Source: Moringa oleifera (lineage: Eukaryota; Streptophyta; Magnoliopsida; Brassicales; Moringaceae). From it: 64,000 nt of DNA. The notes beneath the pieces are model-generated. The model had not been told where the DNA came from and did no database searches. It was given only the letters and a program-made list of their open reading frames with translations. The translations under genes were made by a program, and so were the position numbers. Positions 25,301 to 37,200 of this stretch are shown here, piece after piece. Every line of letters begins with the position of its first letter. Within the stretch, counting starts at the first letter, position 1. The DNA is taken from NCBI GenBank assembly GCA_021397835.1, contig JAJFZO010000863.1, positions 1,860,001-1,924,000 on the forward strand, written 5' to 3'.

Positions 25301-28300
25301 TGCACTATGTAACGGATATAGAAAGGCACGCCTTTCGTTATGTCTTCTCAAATCATTGTGTAATGCAATCATGTTGCTTTCTTAATGATTAGTCTTGTTC
25401 AATCAAGTATGGGTCAACACCGGACACAGCAACAACAATTTGTATAAGATGACCTCCTATGGCAAATAATGGCTTACATCGCTGTTCCATTCACTTTGTT
25501 CATCATTATCATGCCTTTTATGCCTTTTACATTGTATATATTGTGTTTTTTTTTTTCTTTGAGCAGAAACAAAAGTATATTATTATGTACTGGCACCAAG
25601 GGATGCAACCCTTTACATATGCAACGTTGTATATATTTTGTACTTCCTGATTATATTACATTTCTTGTGAAAGAAACAAAAATTGGCATTTGAACAAATA
25701 GAGGTGCTGAGTGTAACAAATTACTGATGCAGTGTAGTCATCCAACAAAAAACGTCATGCATTTCACCAAATTGAAAAGCCAAAACTAGGTTTTGTGTTT
25801 CTTGTATGGGTTTAAAAGATCAAGCTGTAATCTAAGTCTACTCGATAGATTCTTAAATTGCTTCTTCTGTTATAACATGAATATTTATATGTTGCTTTTC
25901 ATTTTGTTGCCTTTTCACCAGCGTGAACGGTGGCAGAAGCCTATTTTGCGGCGTTTGCAGGTTAGTATCCTTTCTTGGCAACATGTCACAGTTGCTTTGT
26001 GGATCCTTTTCTGCATGTGTAATAATGATAGATTAGAAAAAGTAAATTCATCCAGACAAATTGTTGCGATCCCAATACATAATGCTGCTTTCATTTGATT
26101 GCACAGCCTCCTCCACCAGTTAATGATACCAACCCATACAATGTCTTTAGGCCAAGGGAGAAAGCCCACAGGCTCCACACAAGACGGGTAGGTGGCTGCC
26201 ATAGTTTGTGGTAGTATTTCAATATGTTCTTTGGTGAAAATGTTATTCATTGTCTTTTTATTTGAAGTTTCCTTTTTAAACCTGAAATTTGTAGACTTTA
26301 AGTTCGAATGCTTTATTTAAGTGTCCTAAGGCACTGCTGGCTTCTGTTTAGATGCAGAGGAGAGAAAACAATGTACAGTCATTTGAAAAGCTTCGCCAGG
26401 TGAGCACCAGTGTCTATATCTTTGCTTCATAATGAATTTAGTGCACCTGTGCATTTTCTTGTTCTTGTTATTTTGTGTGTGTGCGTGCTGTGACTATGTT
26501 TACTTTTTCTAATGTATAGAGATGGAAAGGATGAGTCATGAACTTTAAAGATTGTACTTAATATAACTGGAATGATTTTCTTAAAATCCTTAGGATAGCT
26601 TTTTAGCATGGCTTGAAACTTCTACTTCCTGGAGACACCTACTCAGGGCTCGCATAAAGGCAAGGGAATCAAGGCGGTCCGCTAGGAAAATGGAGCCTCA
26701 CTTAATTTTTTATTGTTTTAATAACTATTTTAAGTTTATAAATGTTGTTTTAATAAATTTTAATTATTTTTAACTTATTTTAAATTACAATAAAAATATT
26801 TTTTATTTTTTTATTTTCTAATTTCTTTTTTTCAATTCTTTGTTTTTTAAATAGTGTTTTAAATTTTTATTATTTTAAATATTATATTATTAAAATGAAA
26901 TTTTTCATAAAATTTTCACCAATTGATTTTAAAGCAGATTTATACAGAAAATTTCTTCTTCAGCTGACCATTACATTTCAATTAAGATTTGATTATCTTA
27001 TCTATTTATATATCATCTCAAGTTGATTGTATAATAATTTTCAATGATCTATGTGAAAATTTATATACTTTAAGTGTGGATTAAGTTTTAATTTGATAGA
27101 ATGTCATAATTTCTACAAAATTTAATTGGTTTGTATGGTAACGTGGATGTTTTAATCTCAATCGACAACAATTTAAAGTAGATTTAAACAATTTGAAATG
27201 CATGAAGATAACAAGATTTTCTATCATATTTAAATTATCTAAATTTATCTAGTGAATTAAAAATCTCAAATAAGTTTAAATAAGAATAAAAACATCTCGC
27301 ATTAAATTCTGTAAAAAAAATAATTCTTTTACAAATAAATAGATTGTTCATGTAATCTTATTAACAACACTTGTAACAAAAGTTTTCCAAAATTAAAATT
27401 AACAAAATCTTACTTATGTTCAACGATATCATAAAAATATCAAATAAGTTAACTGCTTTTTCAACTAAAAAAACTTATTACTATAATTTAAATATAAAAA
27501 TTCAATTAATGATATTACGTTTGAAAATAAAAAATAAATTTAAATAAATATTATATTTTTATATAAAATTATTAGGGGCCAATCTATTATTTTGCCTTGG
27601 GGCCTCAACACTTTTAGAACAACCCCTGCACCTACTGAAGGGTTTTCTGTTGTAAAATGTTTGTTTGTGGAAAAAAAAAATAATAAGCACATCTTTCCAT
27701 TTGGTATGTGAAATTTCGTAGTATTGTTAGCTTCCTCTTTGTGTTTACGGATAGACATACATGGCACTTATGCAGGAACTGGAAAGTTGTTTCTTGCTAT
27801 ACATAATTTGTTGTTACTAGGTCATAAACCAATAGTAGTATTTAAGTAGAGTCCTGGAAGAGTGAGTTGGATGACGTCCTGTCCTTAAGCAATTTTTCGC
27901 ATGAAGTAGCCACATTCAAGACTTCAACCTTTGTTGTTGCACTGGGTTTCTTGCACTATGTGTTGGTCCCAACTGCAATGGTCAAATATAATTAACAGAA
28001 TGTTTATCATTTTAGCTCTTCCTTTATTTAATATCCATGCTTATATACAAATATTAAAAAATATGCATATATCAATAAAAAATGATGACAGTTTCTATTG
28101 AGAGTTTTTTTTTTTTTTTTTGAGGAAAAACAACTTCAAGAATAGCTTGAGTACGAACATGACATGAAAAAAATTTACATCTTTACAGGACATGATACGC
28201 AGGTTGGTGGTCTATTATTAAATACATAAAAGTATTACTATTGTTTAAGAAACTTTGAGTGAATAATTGAGCATTCTTTTTATATATATTCTCTAACATT

Positions 28301-30532
28301 CACTGAAGATTGTGTTTAGTGTTTGTGATTATATATGTAGAAAAAGGCTGCCATTTTGCTGCAGCATCAGTAAGTAGTTAAGTGGTAAACCATCACATTG
28401 TAGAGCTGTTGATTCTTAGGTGTTGGGATTGATTCTCTTCATATAAAGTGCTTTAGCATTTTTTCATGGCATCATCTCGTGCACTTTTTATATGCCAAAA
28501 TGTCATGATAATTATTGAAGTATTATAAAATCTCACTATGCGGGAAAATGTAGTGTACATCTATTGATGAAATAATTGAATGAACAAATAAGTGTATTGA
28601 TGTTAAGCCCAAGTAGGTAAGACCTGCTCAAATCTACATAACGAAGTTACTTACTACATATGAACAATAATGTACATCGTGATTGTCAACTTCAGCATTC
28701 TGAGTCCAAAAATTAGAGCAAGATCCTACTGTTTGAGTTGATAATCATATGTATTTTAAGAACACATTATGATTACATTTGAGTTAGGTTTCATTGATTC
28801 CCAATAGTGTGAAAAGAATAATGAGGTCGGTGAAGCTGCATGGGGTGGGCTCTCATCTTTTAGCTGAACCCTAGAAGTTAACTTCTGCTCAAACTCTGCT
28901 CTATCTCATTGATGAACTGAAAGCCCTATGGTTCATTCTTGTTAATCAGGACATGGTAAATGAAAATGAGATGGCATGCCTGGGTTTATCTTCATTTGCT
29001 TTTTTACTTTTTAAAATTTTCTGGTTTTTTTTTCCCTTTATGTTGTTGATTAGTAACTTATTGCCAAAAATAGTGGATACAGGGCTGGATTTCATTTAAA
29101 AAGTTGTAAATGTGCACTTCATTAATGGGTCTTACATCTTAGCATTTAATATTGTCTGACAGATTTGTACTGTACTGCTTCCATGTTGGAGACTAAGTTA
29201 AAACATGTTTCCCTGTTTGCATTAATTACTTGCAGGTCAGACGCAACCTTGATCAAGCAAAGACGATACTTGAGGCTCTGATTAAGGTGTCCGTTCTGAT
29301 GTTGGAAAATATGCTGACTGATATGTTATTTATCTAGTAGTTGAGAGTTTTTCTGTCCACTTCAAGTGCTCATTATCAGCACATTTACTCATGCAGAGAG
29401 AAGAGAAAAAGAGAGATGTCATGGAGAGTGAAGTTAGTCTTCAGAGAATCCAAATGAAGTATAAGGTATGCATTTAAGTTTGTTGTTTCATCATCCTTAT
29501 TCTCTCCGTTAATAGTTCTTGCTGGGTATGCTGGCTGTTAGATCTTGTGCAATATGGCTCTGACAATAATGGACTTAAGGACTGAATCTATAATGTTCTG
29601 GTGATGACCATGGTGCTGGGAAATGTTTAGCCACTGCCTTCGGAAGATGTTATGTATTTTTCTGATATGAACATGTTGAACTTTCGCCACCTTACCAATC
29701 TACTTTCATCTAATAATATTGGACCATGTAAATGGAATGTACTTTTGATAAAAATGTTCAATAATGAAAGACTTCTTTGTGTTCCAGCATGAAACTGAGC
29801 TCCTTGAAGATAGCTTGGCACTTCATGGATTTCAACCACCAACTTCTTGCAAGTTTGGTTCAAGTGAAGATGAATTTGTAGATTCAGATGATCATGCAAA
29901 CAGTCGGCCGCGTACCCGACCTGCAGCAGTTCAAAATCCACCTTTCGCAGACTCTAACCTGGCTGTAGTCTCTGCAGGAAACATGAAGCAAGAGTTTCGG
30001 CGCCGGCCTATGCTGCATGGGTGGCTCCACAAAATGGTATGCCAATCTTTTTCTTTGTCAAATCAAATTGTTTTTCCTGTTTGCCCATTCTGCAATCCCC
30101 ATAGGAGTGATTACTGTAATTTGCCGGAGCTGCATGTTTCAATATCACTTGGTTGCCATGGGAAGCAGTTTCGAGAAATATTACTACTAAATTATACCAT
30201 TTTCCTTTAATCTTTTTTCTTGCTTATTTTGGAACAATAGCTGCATTTGTCGTTGAACTTTTACGTATGAGTTTATGCAGGACCCTCTTGAGCCAGTTCT
30301 GTTGTTCACAAAGCCGCTGGTTCCAGACAAGTTGGTAGCTGCGGGTATTGTACCCCCATCAGACCCGTCAACAAAGAATGGTACATCTGGACCACAATAT
30401 AAGTTTCATGGAAGAATTGGGCGAGGGGGTCGAATAGTATTTGATAGATGGAATCCTCTCATGCACACGCCAATTGATTGTGGAAACTCATTTTACATAC
30501 CACCAAAACCCAGACCTACTACATATAATTAA
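22378..30532 (+). CDS. EPL1: Enhancer of polycomb-like protein (NuA4 complex subunit)
   Basis: Twelve coding exons: 22378-22533, 22757-22886, 22979-23081, 23732-23855, 24572-24637, 25922-25960, 26107-26187, 26352-26399, 29236-29286, 29397-29465, 29788-30036, 30281-30532. The total is 455 codons with consistent phase. The N-terminus (MSRLSFRPRPLDIHKKLPI) and the acidic YDLDNEDEDWL segment are hallmarks of the EPcA domain. The middle contains the conserved PPPPVNDTNPYNVFRPRE segment, followed by a basic/coiled region and a GRGGRIVFDRWNP C-terminal motif. In yeast and animals this protein scaffolds the Esa1/Tip60 acetyltransferase module that acetylates histones H4 and H2A. It acts in the nucleus. 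The 2.8-kb intron 26400-29235 is swollen by insertions. Confidence 0.93.
26665..27640. mobile_element. Possible non-autonomous DNA transposon in an EPL intron
   Basis: A GC-richer start (about 26665-26720: GGCGGTCCGC, AAAATGGAGCCTCACTTAATTTT-like) and the reverse complement of a GC-richer end (about 27560-27640: GAGGCCCCAAGGC, TTGGCCCCTAATAATTTT-like) look like imperfect terminal inverted repeats. They flank roughly 850 bases of very AT-rich non-coding DNA. There is no transposase. The insertion lies wholly within the intron between coding exons 8 and 9. The family is not assigned. Confidence 0.45.
28365..28445 (+). repeat. tRNA-like SINE candidate in an EPL intron
   Basis: The stretch contains tagttaagtgg (28375-28385), close to the RNA polymerase III A box (TRGYNNAGYGG). 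It also contains gggattgattc (28425-28435), close to the B box (GGTTCGANTCC), 39 bases further on. This spacing is right for a tRNA-derived promoter. It does not fold as an intact tRNA that I can verify, so a decayed SINE head or tRNA relic is the better reading. Confidence 0.35.
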
Positions 30533-32990
30533 ATTTGGTTCCTTGAATGGTCTCCCTGCCATTGTGACTAAGAATTCCAGTGTAAAGAGATCGAATTGAT
30601 ATTTATTTAGTCATTCTGCAGGAGTGAGATCATGGGTCTAGCAAATATTTTGTTAGGCCTTGTAATTGGGTATTTTATGCATCTCCTAGAAGCATAACCT
30701 TTGTGTATCTTGTTATTTTTCACCATCCGTTCTTTATGTTAAAAGAGCATGTTCTTGCCTTCTTCCCTGTCCATGTGCATATCTACTTCTGGAAGGCATT
30801 AGGCATTTCCACCTCTCTGATTTAGGTGGATTCATTGCGGAGTGAAGGGTATGTATATGTCTTCAGCACCTTACAAAACGATTGAACCGGTAAAAGTCTT
30901 GAAATTGATACATTATTATGATATTAGTAGCAGCTTGGTTGCCATTCATTTGACTTGAGGTCGTTATTAGGCTCTTGATGGTGCTTAGTATTTTTCTCTG
31001 TTTACTTCACTCAGCAATATTTGTAGGTATAATTTAATTTTAAATTCAACTGAGTAAGAGTGTGTTTCTTTCTTCTGGATTGTTTCAGTTCACATTGAGT
31101 TGGATATGGTTTAACCAAGAGTTTCATCTCAAGCCGGTGAGTTTTGGTAGATGTCACACTTGAAAGGGATTGAGATGTGATCATTTTTATTTTAATCTCG
31201 GGATTGAGACTAGGATAACTTTATTTTATTTTTTATTTTTATTTAAATAATGCATCATATTATAAATAAATTTACTTTCAATTAATATAAAAATATTTTT
31301 AAAAATTAAAAAATTATAATCTTCAATAATTAATTTCTATGCAATCTAAACTTGTAATATGCATCATATTTTATTATTTAAACCTTAATTTTCAAGCTAT
31401 TTTAGATATAAATTAATCTAACTCCTTTTAAAGATATGAATATTATTGACTAAATATTTGTAATTAAATTTATTCATCACTCATATTTATAAAATTTATT
31501 TTATAGTTATATTTTTGAATCACAATATAATTAAAATAAATATCATTTAAAATTTTAAGTTTATTTTTTTAATTATATTTTTAAATAAATTCTTATTTAT
31601 TAAATTTATCTAAATTAATTTAATAAAATAATTATAAAAAAATTAATAATATTTTTAATTCTAAAATGTTTTTTAAAATTTACTTAAATAAATTTTATAC
31701 TTTATTTTGTTTTCGTCCCTTAAATTTGAATCATTTTTAATTAAAAAAATTAATTTTTATATTTTTTTACAATTCAATAGTATAAATTTTAAAAAGATAT
31801 AATTTTTTAAATGCTTAAAAAATTTCAAATTTTTTTATGAGGATACTGAAATATTTTTATATTTTTAAAAATTTTTAAATCAAAATTTATTGTAAATAAA
31901 TTTTTTTAATTTTTAAATTTTTTGATAGAGTTTAATTTAATTCAAATTAATAAATTAAAATTTATTTGAACGTGTTTCAAAAGTTAAAATTTGATTTAAT
32001 AAAAAAAGTAAAACTCAAAATTCTAAATAATTTTTAATTAAAAAATTTCAAATAATTATTATATTTATTATACAATCTAAATATAATAAATATTGAATTA
32101 TGTTATTCTTTTTTAAGATAAAATTAAGATAAAGTGTGATTAATTTTAATTTTATTTTACATTATATCAAATGCATTAACATAATTTTAATTTAATTCAA
32201 TTCAATTTAGTCCAATCTTATCCCACTAGAATAGTTCAATTATCTTTCGTGATCCTTAATGCTATGCTTGATTAACAAAAATATGATTAAGAGCTAAATG
32301 CAAACTTGTGCAAAGCATTCCTTATTTAGACGTAAAAAATTTATTTTTCTAGTAAATGGTAAGACAAATAGTACAATTTTTTTTAAGAACAAATGGTGAG
32401 AAATATTGTTCCCTTGCAACATTGGCAATGCATCAATAAAACACTCAATTCCACACAATTGTCATTTTATTGATAAATTAACGTCAAACTAAAAGATAAC
32501 CATGAAACATTTATGATACAACATAATTGAAGAAAAATACTTTCATCATCTATAAAGATAAAATATTATTGTATTAATATTTATTTTATTAAAAAATAAA
32601 TTTTATTTTTTAAATACTAATAATATAAATAAAAACAGTTAAATTAATATGTTCATCAAAACATTGTGAAGATCAATTAGTTGTTCATAAAAAATCAGTA
32701 TCACTTGAAGTTTCTCAAAATCATCGAGATATCATATGTCTTAAAGATTTGTTTTGATTTTTATTAAATATCATTTGATGTTCATCTTGCTAACACAATT
32801 TCATCAATCACATCATCTATTTTGTTTATTTTACTAATTAATCGTTTGAGATATTTAAATAAAATTGTATATTTTTTATACTTTTAAATAATATTCAACA
32901 TAATGCGAAGAAATTCAATCAAAGGGTCTCCATTGTTTTATTGATTAAGGGATAAGTTTCTATTAAATATTACTTAATACGATTTTTAAT
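30533..32990. other. EPL 3' UTR, then AT-rich intergenic DNA
   Basis: Positions 30533 to about 31150 keep a gene-like composition and probably include the EPL 3' UTR. From about 31190 to 32990 the DNA is extremely AT-rich with no ORF and no defined repeat. I see no remnant of the complex I 23-kDa gene that I recall at the equivalent position in Arabidopsis. Confidence 0.5.
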
Positions 32991-32994
32991 TGCT

Positions 32995-33080
32995 TAATTA
33001 GCTAAATGGGATTTGGCACTTGGTGGAGTCATGTTTTAGAGTTCAAACTCCCCTGTTATATTGGAAGGGGCACTTCAGTC
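32995..33080 (+). repeat. tRNA-like A-box/B-box sequence before the HAC leader
   Basis: ttagctaaatgg (32998-33009) resembles a polymerase III A box and gttcaaactcc (33041-33051) a B box, about 31 bases apart as in tRNA genes. The flanks do not give a convincing acceptor stem by eye. It could be a tRNA relic, a SINE head or coincidence. Confidence 0.3.
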
Positions 33081-33099
33081 AATTCAGAGGATGAGCCAT

Positions 33100-34211
33100 C
33101 CCTGGTGCGACTACAAAAACGCTCAATCGCATCTGTCCGTTTACTCTCTCGCCCTTCACTTTTTGTTTCATCGTCTCCGCTTCTGTTTCTGTTCCCACAA
33201 TTAATTTAATTTACCAACCTTTTTTTTTTAATTAAGAAATAAAAAATCTCCCTCCTCTTACTACTACTGCTATCTTATCATAGGAGATCATTATTATCAC
33301 TCCTTAATTATATTTTTATTTATATTTATTTTATCCTCGCAAAAAAGAAAGAAAAGAAAATTAAATTTTCCCCCAATTGAGCCCCAACCCGAAAACTCGA
33401 CCCCCAAAATTAATTCCACAAGTCTTCCGCTTCCTTTTCTCTTCTGTCTCTGGATTCAACCTCAAAGCTTAAATTCCTCTTTCATCAATTCTTTTACTTT
33501 CCTTTTTGGCATTCGTGTCAATTCGCACGTGCGATATCAGGCGGTCACTGACGACTTCTTCTTTCTCGCTCGCTCGCACTTCCTCCCTATCTTCGATCAT
33601 CATAATCGACGACGAGGCGTTTGTTGCTCAATCTGGTTGTACCGTCGCCGACTTGTCGATTCTATTCGAGGCTCCGATCGCAGTTGCTTCCGATTGTGCT
33701 GTTTGTCTGTATCAATTTCGCTATTTCAGGTCCGCTTTCTCTTTTTAGGGTTTCGTTTTCGCTCCTTCTTTGATGCAATCCAATTTGCTTGGCCTAACTT
33801 AGGGTTAATTAGTTCTAACCTATTTTATTTGTTTATTAGGATCTGTTGTCTTTTGTTTCTTCTCTAATTGTACTCTTCTTGTATGAAAATTCAAGTTTTG
33901 TTTTCTTTAGATTTTGTTGATTTCGCTTCTAATTAATTTTGCATATGCATTAGGTGATTCGACTGAGATCAAATCGCGTGAATTTCAATTCTTGATTGTC
34001 TTCTATGAATGTACAGGTTTGCTTCTGTGTATAGATAGGTATACTGTGGGTTTGCTATGAAGGAGGTTTCTTTCACTGACAGCAGCTAAAAAAGGAAAGA
34101 ATGAGCGGTAGATGGTGTGATTACAAGGGGAAAGTGCAGTTTGAGTTATGCAGTACTTGGTAGTGCTACTGAAGAAAACCAGAAGAAGGCGAAGAAGAAG
34201 AAAGAACAAAC
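33100..34211 (+). other. HAC promoter/leader with a probable 5'-UTR intron and upstream ORFs
   Basis: Composition becomes C/T-rich from about 33120, typical of a plant leader. A donor at 33730 (TTTCAG|GTCCGC) and an acceptor ending at 34016 (TGTACAG) define a probable 5'-UTR intron. The final leader exon, 34017-34211, contains three upstream ATG frames: 34057-34089 (10 codons), 34101-34163 (20 codons) and 34148-34261 (37 codons). The last overlaps the main start at 34212 in another frame. The start of transcription is not known. Confidence 0.5.
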
Positions 34212-37200
34212 ATGAATGTGCAGGCCCATTTGTCTGGACAGATATCAGGACAGGTGCCTAACCAAGGGGCAGTTTCCCAGCAAAATGGGAGTGGTCTCCA
34301 GCCTCCGCAAATGCAAAATTTAGGGGGTGGTGCTGGTGTTGCTGTTGGCCCTGCTGGTGTTGGTGCAGGTCCCCCACGGAGTGCAGTCAATAGCATGGAT
34401 CACGAGCTTGCTAGAGTACGGCACTATATGCGAAGCAAGATGTAAGATGTTATTTTCCGTCTATTAACATATTTTCTTTCCTGTATAGACCGCTTCTTGG
34501 TAATTGCTATGTTATGTACCTAGTTTAACACGTCCAAATAATGCCTGTATCTGTGGTATCTTCAATAATAGCTGTAGATAGAACTGAAAAAAATCAATCT
34601 TGTTGGTATCTGTACCGAAATACGAGACTTTAATGCTCTTTGGTGTTATTTAATACCAAATCAATTATATAATTTATTTCTTTTACATCTTTGTCACGTT
34701 GTCATGTGCATGGACAAATGCTTCTCTTTTGTAAATGTGCGTATGCTGCTAGCCCTTCTGTGGTGATATCGATGGCATTGTTGCATGACTGTTCATTGTT
34801 TGTTTCTTCTGAATAAGTTTGGCAGTGCGTCAAGACTTCGGTGGAAAAAAATCCCTTTTTTTTTCTTTGTGTGTTTTTTTCAAAGCAGTGATGAAAATCA
34901 CTGTAGCAACCTTATGTGAAATCAGAAGTATTGTTTTCATTTATTGATCATATTGCATGCTACTTTTTGGGAAGGGATCTGTTGCTTTGAAGCATCTAGT
35001 CTGCGGATTTGCATGATTGTTAATAATTATGCTGCCAAACTCAAAATGTTCTGCCTAGCGAACCAGGTTAACGAAAATGAATACTCTAGAAATGACAATA
35101 ACGTATTTCATGACATTTTAGGTGTCTTCTTATTGAGGCTAGCAAGATTGATGCTTTGCTTTTTAGATAGTTATTTTCACATTAAGATCTAGATTTGTAG
35201 CAGTGTTCAGTGATGGATAACGGATGTCCTGAGAGAGAAAAGAGATGTAAGCTGTAGATTGTTTGGGAATGCATCTGCTTCCCTTGCTAAGATGAAAGTG
35301 ATGAAGTCCATATCGTAGCTAGTATAATAGAACTTGGAACCTTATCGTTTCACAAAAACTTTCACGTTTACATACTATAATTGGATTTGCCTGCCCTTGC
35401 ATCTCCCTGCAGCAGAAGGTGTCAAATTTCTGTTTTATTTGTAGATTCTGTGCTTTACTAATGGTGTTAGATTCTGATGCTAATGTTATCATTGATATAT
35501 TTTCTTTTCTCTCTTTGCCTTCCAATTAATTTCCCTGCATTGTACCTGTTCTCTTCATGTGGTGGTTATTTTATGCACTTATTTTGGTGATCTTTGTTGC
35601 ATACTTAGCATGTAGTTGAGAGCATTTGGTATGCAACAAAAGAGCAACCTTTATACTACTGAATTCTAATAGAATCTTTTGATCTTTTTCTTTTCAGCTT
35701 GAATCTTTTACAACAGCGGCAGCCTCCACCAGCTGATGAGGCAGCAAGAGCAAAGTACATGGATATTGCCAGACGCTTAGAGGAGGGGTTGTTTAAAATG
35801 GCTGTTACGAAGGTGTTTGCACTTCAAAATTTCTTGTGTTTAAGCAAAGAATTTCTTTGACTGTTATTCACTTGGTTGTTAGAGTTCATCTAATACTGAA
35901 GAAATTATTTTGTTTAAAATAGCTGTTATGAAGGTTTTTACCCCTCAAAATTTCTTGTGTTGAAGCAAATATTTTCCTTGACTGTTATTCACTCAGATGT
36001 TAAGAGTTCTTTTAAAACCAAAGAAATGCTGTTAGAAATTTAGGCAGGATAGAGGCTTTATAGTTCAATCGTGAGAGTTTCTTATGAATTTAGGCAGAAC
36101 ATAAGTTTCTTTCTTATTTGTGATGTTGGTAATTTCTCTTGTAGGAGGACTACATGAATCCACAAACTTTGGAAGCTCGCCTAGGAAGTCTAATCAGGAG
36201 CAAAACAGGGAATAACTACAACCAACGCCATCAAGAGCTTGTTAATTCTTCTTCCTCCATTGGGACAATGATACCGACTCCTGGCATGTCGCATGGTGGG
36301 AATCCAAGCTTGATGGTTTCATCGTCTATGGATACGTCAATGATTGCTGCTAGTAATGCCATGGCACCTACATCTAACACAGGAAGCCTGTTGTCTGGCA
36401 GTGGCGTGCATAGTGGTACTTTCAATAGATCTGAGGGTAAAATTTAATTGCCTTGAATGTTTCTCCCTGCTATTCTCTCTGTCCTTCTGTATTTTCTGTT
36501 TTCTTTAAATATTTTTTTAACACAGACTGGCATTACAGTAGGTGCTTTTGCAGGTACTCTGTCTAATGGATATCAACAACCATCTGCCAATTTTTCCATT
36601 GGTTCTGCTGGAAACCTGTCATCAATGGGTGCACAAAGAATTACCAGCCAAATGATTCCTACTCCTGGATTTAACAACAATAATAATAATGGTAATAATA
36701 GCAACAGTAACAGTCAATCTTACATGAACGTGGAGCCTTCCAATAATGGTGGTGCGTTTTCAGCTGTTGAATCTACAGTTGGATCACACCCACAACAGCA
36801 AAGACAGCATGTTGGTGGTCAAAACAGCCGCATATTGCACAACCTTGGTAGCCAAGTGGGTACTGGTTTTAGGTCTGGCTTGCAACAGAAATCATATGGG
36901 TTAACAAATGGCTCTCTAAATGGTGGGTTGGGAATGATTGGGAACAATTTACAACTTGTGAATGAGCCGAGGGCTTCTGACGGCTATCTGAGTGCCACAT
37001 CCTACACTAATTCTCCCAAACCTTTGCAACAACCCTTTGATCAACTTCAGCGCTCAGTTATACATGGTATCATCTCGAACATCATCTATCTTGTCTGTGC
37101 TTGTTTGTTTTATTAAAATCACATAAATGCTCGCCCCTTTTATTACATTATGCTTTGACTGTAAATTGTATGATCAACATTTCCATGGCGAACTATTTGT

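Noticed and set aside
25915..26250. 111-codon minus-strand frame in the EPL gene
   Set aside because: It is antisense to two short EPL exons and their intron.
26594..26700. Possible extra EPL exon
   Set aside because: The frame is not needed; joining 26399 to 29236 gives a continuous in-phase protein, and this stretch borders a putative transposon.
33506..33867. Ser/Phe-rich plus-strand frames upstream of HAC
   Set aside because: They lie in the C/T-rich leader and its intron; no coding bias and no domain.
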